A stretch of DNA of 15,492 bases from an uncultured Collinsella sp. (GTDB lineage Bacteria; Actinomycetota; Coriobacteriia; Coriobacteriales; Coriobacteriaceae), in the NCBI GenBank assembly GCA_958407085.1, contig CATYHY010000021.1:1-15492 (forward strand), in the 5' to 3' direction. Under the pieces are notes generated by a model. That model had not been told where the DNA came from. It was given only the letters and a program-made list of their open reading frames with translations, and made no database searches. A program made the translations under genes and the position numbers. Positions 1 to 6,895 of the stretch are shown here, one piece after another; the first letter of the stretch is position 1; every line of letters begins with the position of its first letter.

Positions 1-246
1 GTTTGGGGTTGTACTTTGCCGATCTTCTTTCTCTTACACGCTGAAAACTGAAACTTCATATGCTCGATCTACTTAAAACCGCAACGGCGGTCTTTTATCA
101 ACTTATATGTCGGAACGCGTCTTTGCAAGTACTTTTTTGCCTTTGTTTCAAATGGGGTGGTTTTGCAACCGTCATACGCGCGCTGTGCGAACGTGCCCCG
201 GCTCGGATAAGATAGTGCGCGATAAAAACGATGCAAGGAGGCACAT
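1..246. other. Gene-free leader region before the first HAD gene
   Basis: I see no convincing gene here. The short open frames have no ribosome site and overlap the start of the real gene. The stretch holds a small terminator-like hairpin near position 80 and a possible minus-10 hexamer TAAGAT at 208-213, about 34 bases before the first start codon. No good minus-35 box lies at the right distance, so that promoter is weakly supported. The first ~60 bases are probably the 3' flank of a neighbouring gene outside the window. Confidence 0.5.
78..96 (+). terminator. Small hairpin with T-run, possible terminator
   Basis: ACCGC (78-82) pairs with GCGGT (87-91) around a four-base loop, followed by CTTTT. 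Four A residues precede the stem, so it could act in both directions. The stem is only five pairs. It would end transcription coming from upstream of the window. Confidence 0.35.
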
Positions 247-1089
247 ATGGCAATTAAAGCCATCGCAATGGATATCGACGGTACGCTCACCAACGACCAG
301 AAAGTGATTAGCCCGTGTACGCGCGAGAAGCTGCTCGCGGCGCAGGAGTCGGGCATTAAGCTCATTTTGGCTTCGGGCCGTCCCGCATGGGGGCTGCACG
401 CCTTGGCGCAGGAGCTCGACCTTCAGAGTCATGATGGTTTGCTGGTGGCCTTTAACGGCGCTCACGTCGTCGATGCCCAGACCGACGAAGTGCTGTTCGA
501 TCAGGCTATGCCTGCCGACGAATTGCATCGCCTGATTGATCACCTGCGTAATTTTGACGTGATCCCTATGATTTCGCTCGGTCGCGATCTGCACGTTGAG
601 GACTCGTACCATTGCATGATCACGCTGCCTGACGGCTCGCAGAAAAACATCGTCAAGTATGAGCGCGACGCGTGCGATCTTAAGATTCGCGAGGTGGAGA
701 GCCTGCATGAGGTCGCTGATGCTTATCCCGTGGACAAGCTGCTGACGGCGGGCGACCCGGCCTATCTGCAAGCGCATCACGAGGAGATGTACGCGCCCTT
801 TACCCAGACGCTTTCGGGTATGTTTACGGCCGACTGGTACTTTGAGTACACGGCGCCCGGTATTGACAAGGCCCGCGCGCTCGAGGGTGCCCTGCCCAAG
901 CTCGGCATCGATGCCAGCGAGGTCGTCTCGTTTGGCGACGGCCAGAATGACAAGTCTATGATTGAGTGGGCCGGAACCGGTGTTGCCATGGGCAACGCCG
1001 TCGATGAGGTCAAGGCTGTGGCCCAGATGGTGACCGCCAATAATAACGAAGACGGCATTGCGGTGGCGCTGGATAAGCTGCTGGGTTAG
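247..1089 (+). CDS. Cof-type HAD-IIB family hydrolase (sugar-phosphatase-like)
   Basis: A 280-residue haloacid dehalogenase-superfamily phosphatase of the Cof/YidA type (HAD-IIB), the usual length for that family. It probably removes phosphate from a sugar phosphate or similar small metabolite in the cytosol. The catalytic Asp pair is at D9/D11 in MDIDGT, motif II lies in LASGRP near residue 41, K208 is the likely motif III lysine, and the metal-binding motif IV GDGQND is at 230-235. A large alpha/beta cap (type C2) fills roughly residues 85-200. The ATG is preceded by AAGGAGG at good spacing. It is followed directly by a terminator, so it is probably its own transcription unit. The substrate cannot be told from sequence because Cof-type enzymes are promiscuous. 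Confidence 0.92.
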   Translation: MAIKAIAMDIDGTLTNDQKVISPCTREKLLAAQESGIKLILASGRPAWGLHALAQELDLQSHDGLLVAFNGAHVVDAQTDEVLFDQAMPADELHRLIDHLRNFDVIPMISLGRDLHVEDSYHCMITLPDGSQKNIVKYERDACDLKIREVESLHEVADAYPVDKLLTAGDPAYLQAHHEEMYAPFTQTLSGMFTADWYFEYTAPGIDKARALEGALPKLGIDASEVVSFGDGQNDKSMIEWAGTGVAMGNAVDEVKAVAQMVTANNNEDGIAVALDKLLG

Positions 1090-1111
1090 AATCGCCGATA
1101 GTGCATGGCTC

Positions 1112-1140
1112 GGGCGTCCGCTTGCGGGCGCCCTTTTGTT
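1112..1140 (+). terminator. Rho-independent terminator after the Cof-type gene
   Basis: GGGCGTCCGC (1112-1121) faces GCGGGCGCCC (1124-1133) with one G-T wobble and a tight loop, followed by TTTTGTT. It lies between the first HAD gene and the ribosome site of the second, so the second gene would need its own promoter or read-through. Confidence 0.85.
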
Positions 1141-1152
1141 AGGGAGGGTGCC

Positions 1153-1812
1153 GTGTCCGCATTTCCGTTCGACGCCGTTATCTTTGACATGGACGGCGTC
1201 ATTGTCGATACCGAGTATTACTACCTGGGCGAGACTGCCGCGTTTGCCAAGGAGCTTGGGCTTAACCTGACTCAAGAGGAGTTGAACGGGCAGGTTGGTA
1301 CCTCGCATCAGTTCTTCCTGCGTATGCTGGTCGATTGGTTTGAGCGCGCCGGGAAGGGGCATTTAACTGGCGAGGAAGCGTTGATCCGTTGGGACGAGTG
1401 GGCGCATAAGCGTCCGCGCGACTATCAGGCTTTGATTAACCCAGGCGCCGTGGATACGATTCGAGAGCTGCCGCGCCGTGGCGTTCGCGTGGCGCTTGCC
1501 AGCTCGTCTCCCATGGATAGCATCGAGGAAGTGCTCAATGCGTGCGGGCTGTCGGATGCCTTTGAGTATGTGGTGAGCGGCGAGCAGTTTAAGGAGAGCA
1601 AGCCCGAGCCCGACATCTACCTGCATGCGCTGGACCTGCTGGGGCTGCCCGCGAATCGCTGCTGCTGCGTTGAGGATTCGGTGCCTGGCATCACTGCCGG
1701 CAAGCGAGCCGGCCTGACAGTCATTGCCAAGCGCGAGGAGCGCTTTGGCTTTAGCCAGGATGCCGCGGACAAGATTATCGACCAGCTGCCGGAGCTGCTC
1801 ACGCTTTCTTAG
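1153..1812 (+). CDS. HAD-superfamily hydrolase, beta-phosphoglucomutase/phosphatase-like
   Basis: A 219-residue HAD subfamily IA protein similar to beta-phosphoglucomutase and small sugar-phosphate phosphatases. D12 and D14 in FDMDGV form the catalytic pair; the family reads DxDGV with the second Asp as acid/base. Motif II is SSSP at 117-120, K150 in KESKPEPD is motif III, and E174-D175 in VEDSVPGI bind magnesium. A helical cap lies around residues 17-90. I chose the GTG at 1153 because it sits just after AGGGAGGG and the conserved domain begins seven residues later; an upstream in-frame ATG at 1105 would put the terminator hairpin inside the gene. Mutase or phosphatase cannot be separated from sequence alone. 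Confidence 0.88.
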   Translation: MSAFPFDAVIFDMDGVIVDTEYYYLGETAAFAKELGLNLTQEELNGQVGTSHQFFLRMLVDWFERAGKGHLTGEEALIRWDEWAHKRPRDYQALINPGAVDTIRELPRRGVRVALASSSPMDSIEEVLNACGLSDAFEYVVSGEQFKESKPEPDIYLHALDLLGLPANRCCCVEDSVPGITAGKRAGLTVIAKREERFGFSQDAADKIIDQLPELLTLS

Positions 1813-1815
1813 GAG

Positions 1816-1835
1816 CGCGGTAGTTGCGCGTTTTT
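1816..1835 (+). terminator. Weak terminator after the second HAD gene
   Basis: CGCG (1816-1819) can pair with CGCG (1827-1830) around GTAGTTG, followed by five T residues. The stem is short but all G-C, and it begins four bases after the stop codon. Confidence 0.4.
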
Positions 1836-1859
1836 CGGGTCAGATGAGTAAATACCCGA
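1835..1859. repeat. Inverted repeat TCGGGT-N13-ACCCGA
   Basis: Six-base arms TCGGGT (1835-1840) and ACCCGA (1854-1859) enclose CAGATGAGTAAAT. The element is flanked by T-runs on both sides (TTTTT before, CATTTT after), so it could be a loose bidirectional terminator or a dispersed intergenic repeat. Confidence 0.4.
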
Positions 1860-1863
1860 CATT

Positions 1864-1892
1864 TTGGTGCGGCAGCAAGCATACTTTATGCT
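1864..1892 (+). promoter_or_regulatory. Possible promoter with overlapping palindrome AGCATA-CTT-TATGCT
   Basis: TTGGTG (1864-1869) and TATGCT (1887-1892) are separated by 17 bases and resemble minus-35 and minus-10 boxes. The minus-10 box is the right half of a perfect inverted repeat, AGCATA (1878-1883) and TATGCT (1887-1892). If used, transcription would begin around 1899, inside the downstream terminator stem, which is a reason for doubt. The palindrome would suit a dimeric repressor such as the GntR protein encoded next. Confidence 0.3.
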
Positions 1893-1895
1893 AAT

Positions 1896-1936
1896 GCGGG
1901 CTTAAGGGCTTGTTGAATGCCCTTAAGCCCGCTTTT
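1896..1936 (+). terminator. Strong 14-bp hairpin with T-run
   Basis: The arms at 1896-1909 and 1919-1932 are perfectly complementary over 14 pairs (GCGGGCTTAAGGGC on the left), with a nine-base loop and TTTT after. It insulates the regulator gene from the HAD genes. If the putative promoter at 1864-1892 is real, it would instead be a 5' leader hairpin. Confidence 0.8.
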
Positions 1937-1962
1937 GACTTAATTGGGCTGGGAGAGGGTAT

Positions 1963-2706
1963 ATGCCACCGACTGAAGGACTAACTGACGGTAAAGCAGC
2001 GATACCGCTGTACCAACAGGTTATCGATATCATTAAAAACGAAATCAATTCCGGTGCCTACAAGGCGGGCGCGCGGATACCCAACGAATTCGAATTGGCT
2101 GAGAACTATAAAGTTGGCCGCGTTACCGTGCGACGCGCTATTGAGGAGCTCGTCCAGCAGGGCTATCTAACGAAGCGGCAGGGGAAAGGCACGTTTGTCA
2201 ATGCCCCCAAGCTTAAGCGCAAGATTCGCCAGAAGGATGACGTCCAGAGTTTTTCGGACGCATGTCGCGTTAACGGAATGGAGCCGGGGGCGTGCGTCAT
2301 TTCGAGAAAGATACTGCCGGCAGATTCTACCGAAGCGCAGTTCTTTGGTGTTCCCGTTGGAACTGATTTGATTTGCGTTGAGCGTGTACGTACTGCCGAT
2401 GGAGTCCCCGTCATGCTCGAGAACAACATATACGTTTACGAGGACAACGCCTATCTATCAACGGCACCTCTATCTAACCAATCCATTTTTGAGTTCGTGC
2501 GCAACCGAACGGGCCGCACGCCCGCGTTTACCGACCCGTGCACGCTCGAGATCGCGTGCGCGTCGCCCGAGGTCGCTCGGCTGTTGGCAGTTCCCGTTGG
2601 CGAACCCTTGTTTTATATGGAAGCCTTCTTTTTCGATGAGCAGCGGCGGCCGTTTATCATCGGTCGTCAGCGGATCGTTGGGTCTCGCTACGTTTTTGAC
2701 ATCTAG
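1963..2706 (+). CDS. GntR-family transcriptional regulator with UTRA ligand domain
   Basis: A 247-residue regulator of the HutC/FarR branch of GntR. The N-terminal winged helix spans about residues 10-80, with IPLYQQVIDIIKNEI at its start, the recognition helix in VGRVTVRRAIEEL and the wing in KRQGKGTFV. The UTRA effector domain follows from about residue 95 to the end. FrlR of E. coli is a GntR/UTRA protein in the same kind of gene neighbourhood. It stands just upstream of the catabolic array, is separated from it by a terminator, and most likely represses it until a sugar-phosphate or ketosamine-phosphate intermediate binds. The ATG follows GGGAGAGGG. The ligand is inferred from neighbours only. 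Confidence 0.9.
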   Translation: MPPTEGLTDGKAAIPLYQQVIDIIKNEINSGAYKAGARIPNEFELAENYKVGRVTVRRAIEELVQQGYLTKRQGKGTFVNAPKLKRKIRQKDDVQSFSDACRVNGMEPGACVISRKILPADSTEAQFFGVPVGTDLICVERVRTADGVPVMLENNIYVYEDNAYLSTAPLSNQSIFEFVRNRTGRTPAFTDPCTLEIACASPEVARLLAVPVGEPLFYMEAFFFDEQRRPFIIGRQRIVGSRYVFDI

Positions 2707-2718
2707 GACATTGCGAAT

Positions 2719-2754
2719 GGAAACGCCCGGTGGATCATCTCACCGGGCGTTTCC
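2719..2754 (+). terminator. Perfect 14-bp terminator after the regulator gene
   Basis: Arms 2719-2732 and 2741-2754 (GGAAACGCCCGGTG and its complement) enclose the loop GATCATCT. The T-rich part TTT lies within the right arm, and the matching A-run on the left makes the element symmetrical. It separates the regulator transcript from the permease operon. Confidence 0.75.
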
Positions 2755-2816
2755 ATACCGTTCACGGCGCGAACACAACCGTTCAACCGCGTTGCGGCAA
2801 CCAGTTTGAAATTATC

Positions 2817-2845
2817 TTGATGAAGGAAAAAGCTGCTGGTAATCT
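2817..2845 (+). promoter_or_regulatory. Candidate promoter of the catabolic operon
   Basis: TTGATG (2817-2822) and TAATCT (2840-2845) are 17 bases apart, and TGG directly precedes the minus-10 box, giving an extended minus-10 (TGnTAATCT). The predicted start near 2852 leaves a leader of about 70 bases containing the inverted repeat at 2860-2882. The minus-10 match is only partial. Confidence 0.4.
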
Positions 2846-2859
2846 ATGGGACGTCATAG

Positions 2860-2882
2860 AACGTTTGCCTTATGCAAACGTT
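2860..2882. promoter_or_regulatory. Candidate operator: inverted repeat AACGTTTGC-N5-GCAAACGTT
   Basis: Perfect nine-base arms AACGTTTGC (2860-2868) and GCAAACGTT (2874-2882) flank CTTAT. It lies just downstream of the candidate promoter and 42 bases before the permease start, a usual place for a repressor roadblock. The stem has no T-run after it, so a terminator is unlikely. Binding by the adjacent GntR protein is an inference. Confidence 0.5.
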
Positions 2883-2924
2883 GAAGCGAGATGCGATGCA
2901 GTCTCGAGTTCTTTGGAGGTATCT

Positions 2925-4388
2925 ATGTCAGATACGAAGGCGAAGAAGACAAACAGACGTTTTAAGTTCAAATTACCGCATGTCTATACGATCATGTTCT
3001 TGCTGATCGTTGTCTTTGCGGTCCTGACTTGGATCGTTCCCTCTGGTCAGTATCAGCGCAAGACGATTTCGACAGCGGCGGGCGAGCGTGAAGTCGCCGT
3101 TGCTGGAACCTATGAACAGGTCGATAAGAACTACACCGATTCCGAGACCGGCGAGACCATCAATCTGGGCCAGGATATCTTCGCGGTTCTGCAAGCGCCC
3201 ACCAAGGGTATCCAAGAGGCTGCCGACGTCGTTGCGTTCGTCTTATTGATTGGCGGATCGTTCGCGATCATCACCAAGACCAACGCTTTGAATGCCGGCA
3301 TGAGCCGTGTGATTAAAAAGCTCAAGAACAAGGACATCCTCATCATTCCCATCACGATGACGTTGCTGTCCATTTGTGGCACTACGTTCGGTATGTCTGA
3401 GGAAGCCCTGCCGTTCTATGCCATCTTCATTCCCATCATGATGGGTATCGGTTATGACTCGATGACGGCATTCATCATCTGCTTCCTTGGTCCTAACCTG
3501 GGATATTGTGCTTCGACCATCGACCCGTTTAATGTTTTGATCGCCCAAGGCATCATTGGCATCGAGGGTAATCCGCAACTGTGGCTGCGTGCCGTTTCTT
3601 GGGTCATCTTCACTGCCGTCGGTATCGCATGGGCCATGCGCTACGCCATGCGCGTCAAGAAAAACCCCGAGTCGTCCATTGTGTACGAGGACGATAAGCT
3701 CAAGCGTATTGAATTTTCCGTGACCGATGCCTCCATCGAGGAAGAGTTCACTATCCGTCAGAAGCTCGTGCTTATCGATTTTGCTTGCGGTATGGGCATT
3801 ATCGTCTGGGGTCTTGTTACCCAGGGCTGGTACATGAATCAGATTTCCGCCGTGTTCCTTGGCATGGGCTTGCTTGCCGGTATCCTGGGCGGCCTTGACC
3901 AGCAGACGATCGCAGAGGAGTTCGTTAAGGGTCTCGCCGACTTTGCGTACGCTGCCGTCGTTATCGGTATCGCTCGCGGTATTCTGGTCATCGCCGAGGG
4001 CGGCATGATCATCGACACCATCCTCCAGGCGCTCGCTACCGCGCTCGCCGGTGCACCCGCCGCCGTCTACACCACGTTTATGTATGTCGTCCTTGGCCTG
4101 CTCTCTTTGCTGGTTCCCTCGAGTTCTGGCCTGGCGGCGCTCACCATGCCCGTTATGGGCCCCCTGACCGAGCTCATGGGCCTCAATCCCGAGGCGGCCG
4201 TCACCGCGCTCCAGTTTGCCAACCAGACCATCAACACCATCAGCCCCGTGGCGGGCATGACGGTCGCCGGTCTTGCCGTGGCTAGGATTTCGTTTGGCCA
4301 ATGGTGGAAGACCATTTGGAAGTTCTTCATTTTCATGGTCGTCTTTGGCCTGATCGTAACGGCAATCTCTGGCATGCTTCCGGTGTAG
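2925..4388 (+). CDS. YfcC/DcuC-family permease
   Basis: A 487-residue polytopic membrane protein of the DcuC/YfcC ion-transporter family, whose members move dicarboxylates, amino acids or related anions across the inner membrane. The first membrane segment is near residues 19-38 and ends in the family-typical VPSGQYQ. An outside loop of about 60 residues follows, then many hydrophobic helices with re-entrant, glycine- and serine-rich stretches such as LVPSSSGLAALTMP and the family motif QFANQTINTISP. I chose the ATG at 2925, after TTTGGAGG; longer in-frame starts would run through the operator and terminator. As first gene of the array it probably imports the pathway substrate. It is unrelated to FrlA of E. 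coli, an APC-type permease. The substrate is unknown. Confidence 0.88.
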   Translation: MSDTKAKKTNRRFKFKLPHVYTIMFLLIVVFAVLTWIVPSGQYQRKTISTAAGEREVAVAGTYEQVDKNYTDSETGETINLGQDIFAVLQAPTKGIQEAADVVAFVLLIGGSFAIITKTNALNAGMSRVIKKLKNKDILIIPITMTLLSICGTTFGMSEEALPFYAIFIPIMMGIGYDSMTAFIICFLGPNLGYCASTIDPFNVLIAQGIIGIEGNPQLWLRAVSWVIFTAVGIAWAMRYAMRVKKNPESSIVYEDDKLKRIEFSVTDASIEEEFTIRQKLVLIDFACGMGIIVWGLVTQGWYMNQISAVFLGMGLLAGILGGLDQQTIAEEFVKGLADFAYAAVVIGIARGILVIAEGGMIIDTILQALATALAGAPAAVYTTFMYVVLGLLSLLVPSSSGLAALTMPVMGPLTELMGLNPEAAVTALQFANQTINTISPVAGMTVAGLAVARISFGQWWKTIWKFFIFMVVFGLIVTAISGMLPV

Positions 4389-4397
4389 GTGGTTGTG

Positions 4398-5981
4398 ATG
4401 TCTGATCGTTTGACGGTCCTGACGACTAAGAGCGTCTTTACCGGTACGGGGGACCTGCCGTTTGAAGGTTTCGTAGCGGTCCGTGGCAATCGAATTGAGG
4501 CTGTTGGCACCAAGTGTGAGGTAGCTTCGTATTTGACCCAGGCGGACGAGGTAGTTGACCTGGGCGACCGCACTGTCATGCCTGGCCTGATCGATGTGCA
4601 TACCTTCTATACAGGTTGGGCGCTGCGGACGTTGGGGTCTGATCTGTCCGGCATCGCTGATGCCAAAGAGGCTGTGTCGCTCTTGCGTGCATGGAAAGAA
4701 GGTCATCCGGATTGCGCGGCGGCTTTTGGCCACAACCTACCCGAAACGTTGGCATCGGATGTCGAGAACGCAAATACGGCAGCTGTGTTTGACGATTGTT
4801 TTGGCGATATCCCCGTCGTCTGCTTTACACCAGGAGCGGGGACCTGCGTTCTCAACGCTGCCGCCAGTGCGCGATATGGCTTTACACCCCAGGCGTGCTA
4901 TGCCGAGAAGATCTGGCGCATGATGAGCGATTTCCTTGCGCTGCCCGAGGCGCGTGCCGGGTATTCGGACTACATGAGCATGCTTAACGAGCGCGGCGTT
5001 ACCGCCATCAAGGAAATGGCGTTTGATGACTACTACGGCTTTGCCGACGAAATGGCTCGCCGTGAGGAATCTGGTGAGCTGACGGTTCGCGTCTCTATGA
5101 TGTCGCAGCCGGTGGGCGCCGGTGCAAATCTGGCATATGCCCGCGAGGCGCGAGAGCGCTTCCGGGGACCGTTCGTTCGTTTTTCTGGCTTCAACCGTAT
5201 GACCGATCGCGGCGTATGGGCGGGGCTTGCCGAGATGATTGACCCCTATGAGGACACGGCCGATGCGGGCGCTGCCGGCAAGACGGTCGTCGAGGAACCA
5301 GAGTGGGATCTGATTGAGAGCGAGCTGCGTGCAATTGATGCTGACGGCTTCCGATATTCCTTGCATTGCCAGGGCGATGGCGCCGTTCGTCGCACCGTGG
5401 CGCTCTATGCCTCGCTGCCTCGAGACGAGCATGGACGGATGCTTCGCCGCCATGCGATTACCGATCTCGAGAACTCTGACCCGACCGATCTTGTCGAGTT
5501 TGGCAAGTTAGGTGGAATTTGCGAGGTCTATCCGCAGATTCTGACGCTGGACCGGCGCGAGGATTGCCTATCGATGATGCGTCGACAAATTGGCGAGACG
5601 CGACTTTTGCACAGCTGGAATCGCCGCGGCATGGAAGATTCCGGATGCACAGTGTGCTGTGGAACGGATTTGCCGCTGCTGATTCCGAGCCTGGGCGAGT
5701 CAATCTACAGCGCGTGCGGCGGATTCTTCGCCGACGGACTGCCTGTGAATGAGGTCAACACGCTGACGCTTGTCGAGCTCTTGCGCGCTTGGACTGCCGG
5801 GGGCGCGTACGATCTGATGCGCGAAGACGAGCTGGGTACGCTCGAGGTCGGCAAGCTTGCCGATATCTGCGTGCTCGATCGGGATGTGTTTGACCTCGAT
5901 TATCGCGACGCACGCGATCTTGCGGTTGATATGACGATGTCGGACGGACAAATCGTGTTCGATCGAAATAAGGAGGCATAA
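4398..5981 (+). CDS. YtcJ-like amidohydrolase (Amidohydro_3) with altered metal site
   Basis: A 527-residue protein of the amidohydrolase superfamily, YtcJ/Amidohydro_3 type, presumably cytosolic. The fold is recognisable from the N-terminal beta-sandwich, MPGLIDVH at 61-68, GVTAIKEM near 200, SLHCQGDGAV near 321 and GTDLP near 422, plus the closing LGTLEVGKLADICVLD. Several usual metal ligands differ: the HxH pair reads H68-T-F70, the normal EH site reads T355-D356, and a usual VK reads V260-R261. H323 and D424 are kept. It may therefore use one metal, none, or another chemistry. The ATG at 4398 follows AGGTGG and lies nine bases after the permease stop; GTG codons at 4389 or 4395 are alternatives. 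The function could be hydrolysis of an amide or lactone bond in the imported substrate, which is inference. Confidence 0.82.
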   Translation: MSDRLTVLTTKSVFTGTGDLPFEGFVAVRGNRIEAVGTKCEVASYLTQADEVVDLGDRTVMPGLIDVHTFYTGWALRTLGSDLSGIADAKEAVSLLRAWKEGHPDCAAAFGHNLPETLASDVENANTAAVFDDCFGDIPVVCFTPGAGTCVLNAAASARYGFTPQACYAEKIWRMMSDFLALPEARAGYSDYMSMLNERGVTAIKEMAFDDYYGFADEMARREESGELTVRVSMMSQPVGAGANLAYAREARERFRGPFVRFSGFNRMTDRGVWAGLAEMIDPYEDTADAGAAGKTVVEEPEWDLIESELRAIDADGFRYSLHCQGDGAVRRTVALYASLPRDEHGRMLRRHAITDLENSDPTDLVEFGKLGGICEVYPQILTLDRREDCLSMMRRQIGETRLLHSWNRRGMEDSGCTVCCGTDLPLLIPSLGESIYSACGGFFADGLPVNEVNTLTLVELLRAWTAGGAYDLMREDELGTLEVGKLADICVLDRDVFDLDYRDARDLAVDMTMSDGQIVFDRNKEA

Positions 5982-5982
5982 G

Positions 5983-6834
5983 ATGTCTGAATCCAAACCG
6001 ACGCTGCGCCGCGAGCAGATTGCGGGCATGAATATCCACTACATCATGTGGTCGCTCGATTACTTCCTTGATGTGCAGCAGCGTTTGGGCTTTGAGTCCA
6101 TTGAGCTGTGGTGCGCAGAGCCGCATGTGACGCTCGACCACACGGGCTACTTTGAGGCTGAGGTCCTGGCGAAAAAGGCTGCAGACCGTGGGCTTAGGTA
6201 TCGTACTCTGTGCCCCGAGAACGTTGTCTATCCTTGGCAGTACTGCGCACGCAAACCGCTGCATGAACAGCGCAGCCTGGCGTACTTTAAGCACGGCATT
6301 GAGCTTGCCGAGGTACTTGGGTGCGACCGTATGTCCGTCAACTCGGGCTGGGGCGACTGGGACGAGGACCGCGAGGAAGCCTGGAAGCGCAGCCGCGAGC
6401 ACTTGTCCATTCTGGCGGAGTATGCCGGCGAGCACGGTCTGGTGCTTACGATGGAAAGCCTGCGTCCCGAGGAGAGCAACCTTGTGACGACGGTTTCCGA
6501 TGCGAAGCGCATGATTGACGAGGTCGCGAGCCCGTACTTACAGCCCATGGTTGATACAACCGCGATGGGCGTTGCTGGCGAGACGCTCGAGGACTGGTTT
6601 GCCACCTTTGGTGATGGGGCAATTCACGAGATGCACTTTATCGACGGTGACCCGTATGGCCATCTGGTGTGGGGCGATGGCAAGCACGATATGGACGCCT
6701 TCGTTGCCACACTCAACGCCCATGGTTTCGACGGCATGCTGGGCCAGGAAATCACGGACGGTCGTTACTACGATGATCCGGCGGCGGCAGATGCCAAGAA
6801 CATGGCCGCATTCGAGAAATATCTGATTGACTAA
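5983..6834 (+). CDS. FrlC-like sugar (ketosamine) 3-epimerase, TIM barrel
   Basis: A 283-residue xylose-isomerase-like TIM-barrel protein. It resembles fructoselysine 3-epimerase FrlC and, more widely, D-tagatose 3-epimerase. The four metal ligands expected for that group are visible: E158 (TMESL), D191 (MVDTT), H218 (HEMHF) and E256 (GQEIT); the E-D spacing of 33 matches the epimerase family. RPEESNLV after E158 parallels PYESNVV of FrlC. It would interconvert C3 epimers of a ketosamine or ketose so that it enters the kinase step. The ribosome site AAGGAGG overlaps the end of the previous gene, and only one base separates stop and start, so the two are translationally linked. Exact substrate is not known; other ketose epimerases are possible. 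Confidence 0.82.
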   Translation: MSESKPTLRREQIAGMNIHYIMWSLDYFLDVQQRLGFESIELWCAEPHVTLDHTGYFEAEVLAKKAADRGLRYRTLCPENVVYPWQYCARKPLHEQRSLAYFKHGIELAEVLGCDRMSVNSGWGDWDEDREEAWKRSREHLSILAEYAGEHGLVLTMESLRPEESNLVTTVSDAKRMIDEVASPYLQPMVDTTAMGVAGETLEDWFATFGDGAIHEMHFIDGDPYGHLVWGDGKHDMDAFVATLNAHGFDGMLGQEITDGRYYDDPAAADAKNMAAFEKYLID

Positions 6835-6895
6835 AACAACTATCGGCCACGCAGCCAACGTCATTGATTGCGGCCAAACAAGAAAGGAACTGGAT

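Noticed and set aside
172..1362. A 396-codon open frame on the minus strand across both HAD genes
   Set aside because: It mirrors two plus-strand genes with full catalytic motifs, has no recognisable domain and crosses the terminator. It is an antisense shadow of GC-rich codon use.
2730..2924. A 65-residue N-terminal extension of the permease
   Set aside because: It would run through the terminator, promoter and operator candidate, lacks a ribosome site and has no family similarity. The ATG at 2925 has TTTGGAGG.
3243..4733. A 496-codon minus-strand open frame opposite the permease and amidohydrolase genes
   Set aside because: Its translation is rich in His, Asp and Gly without any domain or membrane segment, while the plus strand encodes clear proteins. 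It is a shadow frame.
6845..6875. Imperfect hairpin GGCC..GCA / TGCGGCC between the epimerase and deglycase genes
   Set aside because: The stem is interrupted, the loop is long and no T-run follows. It could affect mRNA stability, but the evidence is too thin to annotate.
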